From: Chrysomallon squamiferum
Taxonomy: Eukaryota; Mollusca; Gastropoda; Neomphalida; Peltospiridae
Direction: 5' to 3'
Assembly (NCBI GenBank): GCA_012295275.1
Contig: CM022674.1
Span: forward strand, 5,873,936-5,928,935
DNA length: 55,000 nucleotides
This document shows, one piece after another, positions 35,010 to 52,078 of this stretch. Under the pieces are notes generated by a model, which made no database searches, was not told where the DNA came from, and saw nothing but the letters and a program-made list of their open reading frames with translations. How positions within the stretch are numbered: position 1 is the stretch's first letter; each line of letters opens with the position of its first letter. The translations under genes and the position numbers were made by a program.

Positions 35010-38000
35010 ATGGCAGATAATGAATGTGAACGTGTTCTTTGCGTCAAAAATGAAATATTTGTATTCAAAATACCACCGCGGCCATCAAACAGAGGTTACA
35101 GGTTGGAAAGCCATTACTATTGGATATCATTTAAAGATGTCTGGAATGTCTCTTATATACGGTTTAATGATAAAGAATTCATTAATGCTTTACGAAAGAA
35201 AAGGGGTGTTCCGTAATGATAATGATAATCTCTAAACTTGTCCTGCATAAATAAATCATTAGATGATTTTCTTCTTGTCAAAAATTGCTGATGTCTTTAA
35301 ATTAAATGTTCAAAATATATTTTTAATGAATAAACTCTGTTTTACTGCTAGCTTAAGATCCTTTTAATGTTCTGTAATTTAGTAATTATATAATATATTA
35401 ATCATTAGATGACATGATTAAATTGAATTACATTTCTTGCCACCCATTTCAGTAGTATTATTATGCGTAATACTAATAGCTAATCAGGTTATTGTATTAA
35501 TATAGTAATTAAATATTTTAGCTAGTTCAACCAACCAACATCATTCAAACATATTTGCATATTTATTTATATATTTAATAAATTATAAAATATAAAATTA
35601 GAACATCCAGTAATATTTATTAATAGATAAGATGTAGTCAGTCACATCAATCTGGTATTCAAAACAGCTGTTTGAAATGTTAAACTTTATTAAGTTTTTA
35701 ATTTATAATTAATTTAACGAAAATGAATTTCCAGAAATGTATTATGAAAAACTCATACTCTAAATATTCAAACTAATAGTAATAATAATCATAATAACAG
35801 TTAAAGAGTAAATTTAATGATTCACCTGATGCAGGTGATGGCTGGTATTACCTGAGAGTAAATAGTTAAAACAAATTGTCCCCAAGTGAAGCGAAAGGAT
35901 GCTAATTTAAGTACATATATATATATATAATTTCAAAAGTATCTTTATAAACTGAATCAGAAGAGATTTTTTTACAGAGCTGCTGACTGGAAGTTGGACA
36001 ATCCTGATTGGACAGGACGAATGCGGATTGTTTCAAAAGGAAAAGAATTGATGATAAAATTAGAAGATAAAACCACAGGTATGAGTATTAAATGGCTGAA
36101 CAGTAAATTTATGTACAGATGAAACAAATCAAAGATATTTCATAATGAAAGCAGTTTAAAACACTGCAAGTGATTATTTTGATGGAAAGTAACAAGCTAC
36201 AGTAAACAAAACAGTTCTGAAAATAAAGCATTTTGAAGGTAATTACATGTATATTTCTTATTCTTCATTTTGTTGCTGTCTTATCTCACCATCTTTACCA
36301 GTTACTCCTTTTGTCTGTCTGTCTGTCATAGATCCTTTCTTTCTTTCATATCACTGTTTCTCTTAACATACTTGATAGTTTCAAAAATTGAACAGTTTTA
36401 TTCTTAAGTTTGAAGGATTGACATACTTCTCCATTCCTCTTGAAATAATGACAAAGAAACATGTTTTTAGTAATATAAACATCTTCCAAGGTTTTTAGAT
36501 TTTGATATTTATTTGTTATCTATCTTAAAAATGAGAAAAAGACAAACATAGAAGAGTAGGAAAGACAAAGATTGTTTCGAGATGGTTAAGTATTTTCCTA
36601 AAATATTTCTGTGTGCTAAACGGTTGTTTTAACTAATTCTTATTGAATTTTGAAGGTGAACTCTTTGCCAACTGCCCTGTGGAATCCTACCCTAGTGCTG
36701 CTGTGGAACCTGTCCTTGATTCCAGTCGATATTTTGTGATAAGAATAAAAGATGATAGTGGTGAGTATATTTTATCTTTGTAACGATATAAATGGTATAC
36801 ATGGATGTACAGTTATGATGTGAAAACATAATAATAATCATATTTAAAAAAATACATTAATATTAGTAATAAAGAAAAATAATATTAACAGTTGCATTGA
36901 TATTAAAAAATAATATTCTCGTTAAAAATGATAATCAGTAAAGATTTTTTACGATTGTTTATTGTGGTGTTAGTATTTTTGTAGTTGCTAATTCCTTTTT
37001 CAGCCTAAAAGATTTTGTTCAGATTTGCATTGAATGCATTAAAGTTAAAAAATATATTTGTAAATTTTGAACATTTTTAAAGTCTTTCTGATTTCTTTTT
37101 TTTTTTCTTTCTTTTCTTTTTTTTGGTATATGTTTATTCTAACTACAACTTACTTTTTTTCAGATATGGAAATTTTTTTTAATTTCGCTTTAAAATGTCT
37201 AATAAGGAATGTTAAATTTTTATTCCAAATTTCCACCATTTGTAAAATCAACTTTCTATAATTGAAAATTTCTTTGTTTTTTTTTTCACCTCTGACCTTG
37301 AATTCTTATTCTAACTGATTTTCTTTTTTGAAACTAAGATTTTTATTCCAGGCCGCAGTGCATTTATTGGAATAGGATTCTTAGATCGTGCTGACTCATT
37401 TGATCTGAACGTTTCCATTCAAGACCATTTTAAGTGAGTATCCATGTACTTAGCTTTTTAACAATAAATCAACACATAATTTATTGATTTGTGAATTAAC
37501 ACACAATGCAACAACACAAGGGTAATGTTTGTAAATAAATATATTGATTGACAAGCATTATTAATAAATAAATATATTTAACACATTAGAATTCTGTGTA
37601 AATAAATTTATTATGTTGTTGTATGACAATCATGTGAATAAATAAACATTTATGACTTTAACACTTAAATTAACATGTACTACACACACACACACACACA
37701 CACATATGAAACATTGCATAATTTCTGATATGTTTTAATTTGCTGGTTTTTAGAGGGGTTTTTAAATTTTATTATATCTTCGTTTTAACATTTTTGATCA
37801 TTTAGAAGATTGATATATTTCATGTTATATTCATGGAATAATAAGTGTTGATATTAAATAAATTTAAATATAATCTGGCAGTCTAGTCATGTCCTCTTGA
37901 ATGCCTTTTGTCATTGCCACAGTTGTCACAACATTGACTTCCTCCCGTAATGACCACTTGCAGTCACAGTTCATTGAGTTTTAACAATCTCTGATGTACC

Positions 38001-40962
38001 ATGAAAATCTTTATTGATTGCTATAGTGGTCATAATGCTGACTTTCTCTTTTGTGGCCAGTTTTACTGTCGCAGTTCATTGACTTTTAACAATCTCAGGT
38101 GTACCATATAATGTTTTCATGAGAATGGTATCATCTGCTTTTACAGATGTTCAAATATTTTCTGTTAGTTGATAGTGTGTAAATTGGTCATGAGAAGGTT
38201 CATTTAAACTCCTGTTATTAAATTTCAACTCTGAGCTTTTTTCTTGTTAAAAATAGGCTTTTGGATAAGGCTACATGATGTTAGTTGCATTGGTTTACAT
38301 TACTTTATAACAGTTTAAATTTTAGTTATTTTTTAATTTTTTAAATTATTTTTATATAATAATTTACTGAATTTACAGTTTTTTGTTTTTAATGAAATTA
38401 TTATTTATAAATAATTTTTTTTTCTTTTTTAACTAAACTAAAATTTTATTTAATAATATATTTTGTTTATTTTGTTACTTTATATAAATTTAATGTAATT
38501 GTTTTTAAAACTACTAGTTATATCAGTGTATGTTATACCTGTAACTTAGCTTAGTTGAAACATACCAACTTGATATAATTATATTAAGTGTATATAAAAC
38601 TGATCCAAGATTATTTCCTGTTGGGTAGTTCTCTCTAATACCTCTTGTTAGGTTCAACAGAATATTTGTCTTGTTTTATGCAAAACTATAAGGAAGATGT
38701 ACAGTAATGAAATTAATGCACATAAAAAAAATAAACTGCCAATAAAACAATAGTGTAAGAAACGTATATATTAATTAAACTATGCAACATAAATCTCTGA
38801 TGAGAACTGACACAGTGGGTTTTAAATGTCATTTCTCAGTTATATAACCACAATAACTCGGATCAGAAATGAAACTCTGAGCATATTTAGCTTCCGATTT
38901 AATATAGCATACATCAGTTGTGTAATTAAAGGAAACAGTTGCATTTGTGATGTTAATTTTTGTTTACAGATGGTTAAAACAAGAAGCAGACGAAGAGAAC
39001 AGTATCAAAGATATGCAGAATGTACCAAAACTTGACCTTGGCTTTAAAGAAGGTCAAACAATAAAGCTTAATATTGGTGTAAGTAATATTTTTTATTTTT
39101 GTTTTACTTATGATATTATATTTGTCATGCTGGGATATCTGTATGGTGTGTGTGTATGTCTGTGTTCGTTCAAAAGTATGCATGCATGCGTATATTATGG
39201 TCTTAATTTTTTTTATTTTTTTATTGTTATTAATTTAACTAAATAATAAATTGTATGGTAGCAAGTTTCACATTAACAAACCTCAAAATACATTTTCAAA
39301 ATATTGAGAGATAAAACAGCTTTCCATTTAGGACAACTTATTACATTTAACATAGTTAAAAAAAAAATGTGTTTTTTGTTTTTTTTTTGTAGAATTTAAA
39401 TCGCAAAGATGGTTCCAGTTCTAGGCCGAGGGCAAAAGCATCAAGTGGTGGAATGATTGGTCTGATCCCCCCACCTCCAGGGGGAGTCAAAATCCCCCCA
39501 CCCTCCTCCTCGTCCGGTGGAAAGTCTCCTGAATTGATACAACCAAAATCTACACCAGAGAAGAAACCACAACCGGTGGAGAAGAAAACTGAACTGGACG
39601 ATCTTGGCTTGTTTAACGTACAGTGCAATATTTCGAAACCAGCCAATCAGCAATCAGCTAACAGTGCAGATCTCCTGTCCTCTGTGTTTTCAGCTCCCAG
39701 CCCGGCCAATCAGAATTCGGGTAGCAATATAGATCTGTTGTCAGCGCCCAGCCCAGCCAGTCAGAATTCAGGTAGCAACATAGATCTTTTGTGTGGCACA
39801 GACATTCCAATATCCTCCAGTATTCCCATACAGCCCATTCAGCCAGTTCAGCCAGTTCAGCCAGTACAGCCAGTTCAGCCAGTTCAGCCATTTCAGCCAT
39901 TTCAACCAGAGCAACCAGCACAGCCAGTACAAGCAGTAAAACCATTTACAGATCCATGGGGTGATTTCACAAGTGCAAGGTAAGTGCTGCCGCGTTACTG
40001 CAGATAGCAGATGTGAAAACAGTTTTGATGGTTTTGAGTAATTGTTTTCTTAACATAATCAAAATTTTCATATATCTGAACAGTTATAGTTGTTATTTTA
40101 ATTTTATTTTTTTATTACTTTTAATATATTAGTTAAAGAAAAATGCCATTTTTGATTGTTTTCCGCACCCATTTTTGACTGTAGTCAACACATCCCTTCC
40201 TGACTAGTTAATAGTATTGTTCAGATCCATTCTCAACTGCAGTTAACACAGGTAATGCTACTGTTCAGATCCATTCTCGACTGTAGTAAACAGGTAATGC
40301 TACTGTTCAGATCCATTCTCAACTGTAGTTAACACAGGTAATGCTACTGTTCAGATCCATTCTTGACTATAGTTAACACACGTAATGTTACTGTTCAGAT
40401 CCATTCTTGACTGCAATTAACACAGGTAATGCTATTGTTCTGATCCATTCTCAACTGCAGTTAACACAGGTAATGTTACTGTTCAGATCCATTCTTGACT
40501 GTAGTTAACACAGGTAATACTACTATTCAGATCCATTTTTGTGATGACAATTTTGATTGTAAAGTTGTGTGCAGAAGAGTTAATTTCTTATTATTTTTGC
40601 ATACAGATAAATGGCTTAGTCCTTCTCCATATTGTTACTAACTGTGTCCCAACTGATTTATCAAAGAATGTGGCATGTGAAAGACTTGTTGCTTTGTGAA
40701 GATAAATGTAACTTACAGGGTAACAGGTCTTTTTTTTTTTTTATCACTGTACAAAACTGTGAATGAATAACTGCCATCCAGAGATTTTAAAATATTTGTT
40801 CATTCGTTTGTTTGCATGTTTGTTCACTTGATCATTTGTTCATTCTTTGTAATATATATTTTTAAAATAATCTCTGTCTCTTCCATTTTTGATTTTTAAT
40901 TTTTTAATTTCAGTTCAGTGGGACAAAAACCTAATGACAATGACCCATGGGCACAGTTTTAA
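35010..40962 (+). CDS. NECAP1: NECAP, adaptin-ear-binding clathrin coat accessory protein
   Basis: Endocytic protein that binds the AP-2 alpha ear and helps clathrin pit assembly. Exons: 35010-35101, 35978-36078, 36656-36760, 37352-37433, 38970-39078, 39393-39979, 40914-40962; 374 residues, frame clean throughout (human about 275). Exons 1-5 give the PH-like PHear domain: [85 protein letters not shown]. Exon 6 is a long disordered region with proline-rich [13 protein letters not shown], repeated [16 protein letters not shown] blocks and a QPV tandem repeat. The ear-binding motifs are WGDF at the end of exon 6 and WAQF, the extreme C-terminus. Extra length against vertebrates comes from exon 6. 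Vertebrates have NECAP1 and NECAP2; invertebrates usually one, so the number in the symbol is nominal. Confidence 0.95.
37870..38120. repeat. Two-copy ~120 bp tandem duplication
   Basis: Blocks such as gtcataatgctgactt / gtcacaacattgactt, cagttcattga and ttttaacaatctc with gtaccat recur in the same order about 120 bases apart, in NECAP intron 4. Confidence 0.75.
40190..40545. repeat. ~42 bp minisatellite in NECAP intron 6
   Basis: About eight copies of a unit like gttcagatccattctcgact followed by gtagttaacacaggtaatgc and tact. Most copies include the donor-like string acaggtaatg. It is 210 bases past the exon 6 donor, not touching it. Confidence 0.88.
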
Positions 40963-43900
40963 GGAAGACATATTTAGTGGAATTTGTAAATATTTATAGC
41001 CGATTGTCAGTTTTTTTTTTTTTTTTTTGGTTCTGTTATTGAAAGAAGAAGGGGAAAAAAACCTCCCAAGAAGGAAGTTTTTGTTAGTTAGAATATATGC
41101 TGGCAGCTTTAGAAGCTATGGGCAATCATTTCATAATCATAATATTTAAAAATTAGTGAACCAACTCAATTTACTGATCTGATTGTGTGACAGGTTAGCC
41201 TATCATGTAATTGGTTAGCCCTGAGTGAAAATATTGTATATTGGGTCAGCCAGTCATGCAATGGATTAGCATCAAGTAATAGTATTGCATGATAGGTCAG
41301 ACAGTTGTGTGATGGGAAATACAGAGTGAAAATATTTAGCTTTATAAATATGGTTGTACAAAAAATATTTGAAGAGATCACAAAGGACCAAATATATTAA
41401 ATAATAATAATTAAAAAAATGATTATGAAATTAAATAATAAAACTTTGTATTTTGTAAAAAGTAAACTTACATTTAATCTTGGTATGTCCTTAAACAAAA
41501 TGGACATAACTGACAGATCAGTATTTCAGTTAAAAAGGTGTTTCAGTTCCATTGTTTTTTTTTATTTATTGACATAAAATTCCAAAAGTTCCACACACAC
41601 CCACACACATAGAAATTCTGAATGCGTAAAAATTTATTTTACAAAAGTATCTAAAAGAACATAAGATAAAATAATGAAAATTATTATTTGGGAACCAGAT
41701 TTTAAGTATTATTTAAAATGTATAAATAAATTAATGGCATCAGATGATTTTAAAAGAATCTTTCAGAAAACCATTAATGTCAGTTGTCCAAAAACCTTTT
41801 GTAGCATCACTGAAAACCATTAAAACTCAGGCCCATAAGTATTTTCATTAAATATTTTATTTTATAATCTTCTTTTTTAAAATTATTTTTCTTCCTTCTC
41901 ATCTTAGATACTCTGAATATATTAAAATTAATTTACAACTAGCAAGTTTTATTTCATTTTTTTCTTAGGCACTTAGAAAACATTAGCAATAAAATTTAAG
42001 TAGAATTAGAAATTGATAAATGTTGCATGATTTTGTTATTAGAACAAAATATTTTTTATAAAGTAACGAGAAAATGTTACAGATGTGGTTTGAATATTTA
42101 AGCTACATTCTCACTGTTTGATTTGTCAGACTGTTTTTTAACCCATCATTTGCTCCATTATAATAACAATAACATAACTTGGGCACTCTGAATCTCAGTT
42201 TTCTGATCAAAAAGAATTTGGAAACAAATATTCAAAAATATTCGAATTAAATCTCATTTCCAATCCCAAATGTACCTTGGAGAACATTCAAGTGTATCTG
42301 ATGCAGTTCATGAAGGAATATTCAGCCCAGCAAAGAAAATGAAAAAGAGAAAATAAATATCCACTGGGTGAATGTACAGTGTTTATCTTGATTAAACAAG
42401 GCTGAAGTTTAAATGATGAGTAACCGATCAGCAAACTAAACAGTTCATGTAATAACAGTATTATCTAGTTAATAGGTTCTTTATACACAAAAATAAAATG
42501 AGATCCAGTTCAAACTGAAGATTCACAATGATGTTGAATTGAATTAAATGTTCAAAGCTTCACAGAGCCCTGAGTATAATACAAATGGTTGGTCATACTG
42601 AAACAGTTGCAGTAAAAATTGTGTTAGAGTTAAAACACTGATGAATGATTCTATTTTGTGAAGAAATTGTAAGCTTACAGTTGTTACTGAAACACACACA
42701 CACACATACACACACACACACACACATGCACACAGAGACACAGACATACATGCATGCATTCATAAATTGATGATAAAGGGAGAGAACTTTAATATAACAT
42801 TTTTAATAAATGGAGAGCTTTCAGTATATATAAATGAAACCTCTGTACAGAGATTTTAATTATTTACATATTTTCCAGACTGGTTTACAAAAGATTATTA
42901 TAAGTTAGGTTTTTTTTACAAATCAGGAAAAAAAAAAAAAAAAAAAATTTAAATGCTACAAGTTGCATACTTTGTCATCATGGCAGATCAGATAATGAGA
43001 ATGTAGTTCTTATTAGTAAAATATTCACAAGTAATTTTTATTATTAATCAGATGACACTTGAAATAGTGAATGTTGATTGTAAATTACAAATGCATGTAT
43101 AAAAATTAGCATTTAGTATTCACAAATATAAAAGTTACATTGTTGGACCATGTTTATGTGTATATAATATATGTTAAGACTAAATGTTAACTACTGAACA
43201 GTTTGTTATGTATAAAATTCACTGTTTTTGGTTTTTTGTATAAGACATTGTTTTGAACATGTTTCATTTCTTTCTTCTTGTAATTTAATCTCAAATGCTC
43301 AATTTTACATAGAATTCATTTCACCAGTAAATGTTACCAGAGTTATTGCCCTTGTCTGTAAACTCTTCTTTAATGAATCTTACAGTTAGATACTTATTTT
43401 GTTTTTTTGTTTTATCATTTTTCTGTTTATTTATTTATTTATTTATTTATTTATTTTTTTTTTTTTTATCTAATTTGGGTTTATTATTATAATTATTGTA
43501 TTTTGGCTCCAAAATAATTCTGAAGACATGATCAAAACAAAAGCTGTGTTGATATTTAATTAATCAGCAAGACATTTAAAGAAAATATATAATAATAATA
43601 ATAATTTTATATATATATTTTGTCCATTTCCAAACTTAATAAATTGCTTCTTCTGTAGTTATTATGTACCATCAATATTGTAGAAAAAGATTTTATACAA
43701 TATATTTAAAACAAAAAAAGAAAATTGTTATTATTTTCTTTGAGTGTTTTGGCTTGCAGTAATCTTATATTTTCAAAGTGGTTATTTGTACATTCCATTT
43801 CTTTGCACAAAAATGAACAAGTTTAATATTAAAAATATTAAAATGTATCTAAATTTCTAAATGGACTATTAAATAAGTGAGAAAAAAATGTTGCAGGACA

Positions 43901-44039
43901 TTTTACAAAATAATCAAAAATGTTGGGTTTACAGTGAGTTAATTTATTATGTTAGGAAACAGTCTTTGCATTTGTATAATTTAGAAACTTAAATTATTTA
44001 TATTTCTTTAAAGTGATTATAAAAAATGCCCAAATCATT

Positions 44040-44071
<32 letters not shown>

Positions 44072-44514
44072 CAAAGTGGGTCACAAATTACTTTATTATT
44101 ATTTATTTATTTTTTAGTTTTCTTGAAAAGAAAATGTAATAATTCATTAAGATCATGCCAGAAAATCTTAGACTAAATAAATTTTATAACATTCAAAGTG
44201 AGTGTCTTTATCATGTATTTAAGCAATGGGATTCTTAGGGGTCTTTTTCTTTTTTAGATAGAAATAGAGAGGAACAGTTGTTTGTTTGTTGTGTATTGTT
44301 GTATTTATGTTAAGCATGTGCAATATAAAAAAATGTATAATAAATCAATTTAATTATGTTTCACATTCCTTGAAAGGCATACATTGAAATTCTGTGAATA
44401 TGACAAAATACATTTCTTAAATATTGATCAGTATAAGGTAATGAAATGTGATGTGTTTTTTTTTTTCAAAATAAACTTTCTGATATTTCACTATACATAT
44501 TTTGTACATCATTA

Positions 44515-44555
<41 letters not shown>

Positions 44556-44821
44556 ATTATTATTATCTAGATATCTAAATTTATGTACAGAATTGTGCTT
44601 TTAGTATTATAAAATACAAAAACCTCTTAATAGCTTTGATTTTTGTTGATTTTTGATAGCCTGCAGACTAAAATGTATAAAATTGTAAAACTGTATGTGG
44701 ATACAGAATTAAAAGAACATTTCTGAAATTTTAATAAATGATTTAATATTATGAACATCTTTTTTTTTTTATTATTCTTGTATGTTGTTTAACTTTTCTA
44801 AATATGTATTTATTAAGTAAG

Positions 44822-44896
44822 ATTATATATATAAATATAACTGATACTTATATATATATATATATATATATATAAGTTATATTTATAAAAATATGT
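44822..44896. repeat. (AT)n palindrome
   Basis: tatataaatataact and agttatatttata flank an AT run, so the whole stretch can fold into one long hairpin. Confidence 0.75.
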
Positions 44897-45174
44897 TCTT
44901 TTGGACCCATGATATCAGTTTAATATAACTTTACTGATTATTTATATTTAAGGTTTTCATTTGCTGTTTTAAAAACAAACAAAAAAACTTAGATAATGAT
45001 AATAATAATTAAACATAAAAAGACTAACGAATAGGCTGTGATTGTTTTGTGTATTGTATTGTGTATTTTATATGTAAATAATTCTATTCTCAATTTTGGA
45101 ATTTAGAAATAAAAATTATCTTTGGGTTTGAAATACTTTGAATTTTTATTTTATTTTATATTTATTCTTTTTAA

Positions 45175-45191
45175 AATAATAATTATTATTA

Positions 45192-45269
<78 letters not shown>

Positions 45270-45292
45270 TTTTATTATTAATTATTTATTTT
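45175..45292. repeat. (ATT)n and (TTTA)n microsatellite
   Basis: About 17 ATT units followed by about nine TTTA units in the NECAP downstream spacer. Confidence 0.92.
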
Positions 45293-46628
45293 TTTTCTAA
45301 GATGTTTATATTGTATTTTATAAAAATTAGGAGTGTTGTACATAACTGAGCCTTTGGACTGAACAGATGAAAATAAGAGAAATATGAGAGAAGCCTTGTT
45401 ACCATAGCCACTGTTAATAGCAGAAAGGAATGTTAAATCTCTACCTTCCCATATATAGAAAAAAAGTATCTAGGCCTTGATAAATTTGTAATTGGAAAAA
45501 AGATGAGAATGTGAATTTTAACATTAATAACAATAACAAAATATAAAAATAATAAAATTTTATTAATAATAACTAATAAACATAACAAAAACTATGAAGC
45601 AATATTTAATTTTTTTTTTCTTTATATATATACTTGTAAACAAAAACAATTTATTAATAAAAAATTAAAATTTTGCTGTTAATTAAAGCTCCAATTATTT
45701 TTCTAATCTGAGGCAAGTTATTTATATAGCTAATGAAAGAACTAGATATAACAAAGAAAAAAGATATACAAGATATATTTAATAGAATTAAACGTTTAAC
45801 AAATACTTTTTTTTAATGTTAATTAATACTGAGTATGGTTGTGCATGCAATAAAATATGATGTGATAAAAGTATATATGCAGTATATGTAAATTAATAAT
45901 AAAAAATATAAATGAGTACTAAAAACCGGGATAAAATAATTGTGAAAATATATATGTATCTATATGTATACTGGTTATAAAGTATTTCCCCATAACCTTA
46001 AACAAATCCATTGTTCCCCAAAAATCTAATAATTTATAAATCTTACAAAATAATGTAATGTTGTTGAGGCATTTTATTTTGACTCCTAAGAATTAAAGAA
46101 TACATTTTTCACATCCATTGCAGACCCTGTAACAATATTTAATGGAATAATGAAGAAATGGGTACTTCCTTCCCTAACCCTGTATAAATTCTATTTAAGC
46201 CAGAATTATCTAAATTGTTTAAATCCAAGCAAGGTAAATACAAATAAATATTTCTGAATTAAAAATAATAAAGCAAGATAATAGTTTTCTACCTTTTTCT
46301 TGTTCTTTTTCATTGTTCCAGTTGCTTTAAAGAATTTTTGAATATTTTGAATTTAATTTTTTTTCAAACCTGCATCAATTAATGTTTTAATAATTGTCTG
46401 AACTTAAATAATCTGTATTAAATACCATTTAAGAGTGAAAATAAACTAATTTTGCAATTCAGGTTTCCTGTAGCAGAAAACAATAATATAGACCAAAAGT
46501 TTCCATTTTACCCACGAATAAACATCCTCTGCATTTTTTCCCACACTTTGAACTTATAACTGGAGAGAGTTTAAATTATTTAATTTTTTTTTTTTTTTTT
46601 TTTCAAAATTATAAAAATACTTTTTTTC

Positions 46629-46659
<31 letters not shown>

Positions 46660-46730
46660 GCTTTTTTTTTTTTTTTTTTCTCTACTAGCATATTGCAGAT
46701 ATCAGATACTATTATCTGTGCAACAAATAC

Positions 46731-46737
46731 TGTTTAA

Positions 46738-46740
<3 letters not shown>
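46731..46740 (-). terminator. Poly(A) signal candidate overlapping the 280-residue gene's stop region
   Basis: ATTAAA lies immediately after the TAA stop on the minus strand. A more distant run of A (minus sense) at 46580-46680 follows. This is an unusually short 3'UTR if used. Confidence 0.3.
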
Positions 46741-50602
<3,862 letters not shown>

Positions 50603-50757
50603 GTTGAAGATTTTCTGAAAAAGAATTAAAATAGTAGTTATGTGACAATGTAAAGGATAATTTAAAAAAAAAAAAAAAAAAAAAAATCATTTTCATATTA
50701 CTGAACCATCCAGCTGTCCATGGCTTTGTCTAAATATATTAATTTAGGTGCAAGTAA

Positions 50758-50827
50758 AACACACACACACCCGCGCGCACGCACGCACACACACACACAA
50801 AAACACACACACACACACACACACACA
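50758..50827. repeat. (AC)n microsatellite with CG-containing core
   Basis: AC units interrupted by ccgcgcgcacgcacg and aaaa, in the upstream non-coding part of the 280-residue gene. Confidence 0.92.
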
Positions 50828-51192
50828 CTTCACTTAAAATATATATCTAATTATGAACGCACACAAACGTAACAATGGAAAAATGCTTTAGAAAAATAAT
50901 GGATAAATGTTAACAAAATTAATGTTAATTTTTATGCATATGAATTAATTTGTTACTAATCTAATTAGTAAACGGAATATTCACAACGAGTATTTAACAC
51001 AAATTAATTAACCCCCCACCTCCGTGTAATATAATTGCACTGTTCAATTAGCACGGAATCGTTCGTTATAATCGTTTTAATAATTTATTGGCTAGATCAA
51101 TAATATTTGTTTTGTTGTTGTTTGTTTGTTTTTGGATCTTTTTTCCTTTAAATAATACTTTATTATGTATTAATATAATTAAACCAACTTAC

Positions 51193-51330
51193 AATTTTCA
51201 CACACTCAGAATGGAATATTAGAAATATTAAAAGTACTAAAACCCTGTTACAGAACACAAATAAAACAGTTCACGCGAACTATTTTCCCATGTTGTCGAC
51301 AACGAAATCGAGACTCCAAGTTTCGTTGCT
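51193..51330 (-). other. Possible non-coding first exon and promoter of the 280-residue gene
   Basis: A good donor (GAAAATT then GTAAGTTGG, minus sense) ends at 51193 and could join the acceptor 13 bases before the ATG at 50602. The DNA just upstream (51230-51470) has CpGs well above the local background (gttcacgcgaac, gttgtcgacaacgaaatcg, gtcggccgg). The extent is a guess. Confidence 0.4.
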
Positions 51331-52009
51331 ATGCTATTGTTAGTCTTGCCAACTTGTTTAAGGAGATTCGGAAGGGGTCGGCCGGTTTCGGATGTTATGA
51401 CCCGAAGTGTTACGATCCACACGATTTATTTCGGAACAGCGTTTTGCGGTTTGAAATAATATATAAATATAAACTCCGACGTTTCCTTTTGATAAGCAAG
51501 CCTGAAGTAATAGAGGTTTTTTTTTTTTTTTTTTTTTTTGTGTGGGGTTGGATTTAGGTTTTTTGATAATAGTTATTATTATTAATATTATTGTTGTTAT
51601 TATTTGTTATTATTGTTACAGGTTTTTTTTTTGGGGGGGGGTATTTTAATAATCAAATCATTTCAGGTAAAAAATATGCATTAATTCATTATAATATTTA
51701 ACATATTTAAATAAAAAGAAAATAAGTGGCCTTATTAATAAATAATTATTTCTACAATGAAAAGAAGGCATACTGAATATGTTAAAAAATATTAATAAAC
51801 TGCTTGTAACCTGCCGTTATTATTGTTGTTCTTGTTGTTATCGTTAACTTTATTATTACCATTATCAACACTATTATTTTTATTATCGTTTAGGCATGAA
51901 ATAATATTGTAGAAATTTATTTACGATATAATTATTAAGGATTAGATAACTCTGGTTCTCTTTTCAAATGGTCATATACACATCCCTGTCAGTAAGATGC
52001 CCTTTAACA

Positions 52010-52012
<3 letters not shown>

Positions 52013-52078
<66 letters not shown>
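52013..52078. repeat. (CT)n microsatellite
   Basis: About 32 uninterrupted CT units. Confidence 0.96.

Larger units (their letters stand above)
40963..46737. other. NECAP 3'UTR and spacer to the next gene
   Basis: No supported gene in 5.8 kb. AATAAA hexamers are numerous, for example near 41438, so the transcript end cannot be placed. It contains imperfect ~60 bp repeats at 41185-41335 (variants of ggttagcc/gtcagcc with tgatgg), (AC)n at 42690-42735, (TTTA)n at 43425-43457, (AT)n at 44045-44071 and a T-rich tract at 46580-46680. Composition is uniformly A/T-rich otherwise. Confidence 0.6.

Noticed and set aside
39658-39945. Leu/Ala/Glu-rich minus-strand ORF
   Set aside because: Antisense of the NECAP QPV repeat in exon 6.
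51237-51557. Overlapping ORFs of 61 and 67 codons on opposite strands
   Set aside because: They lie in the CpG-bearing promoter side of the 280-residue gene and resemble no family.
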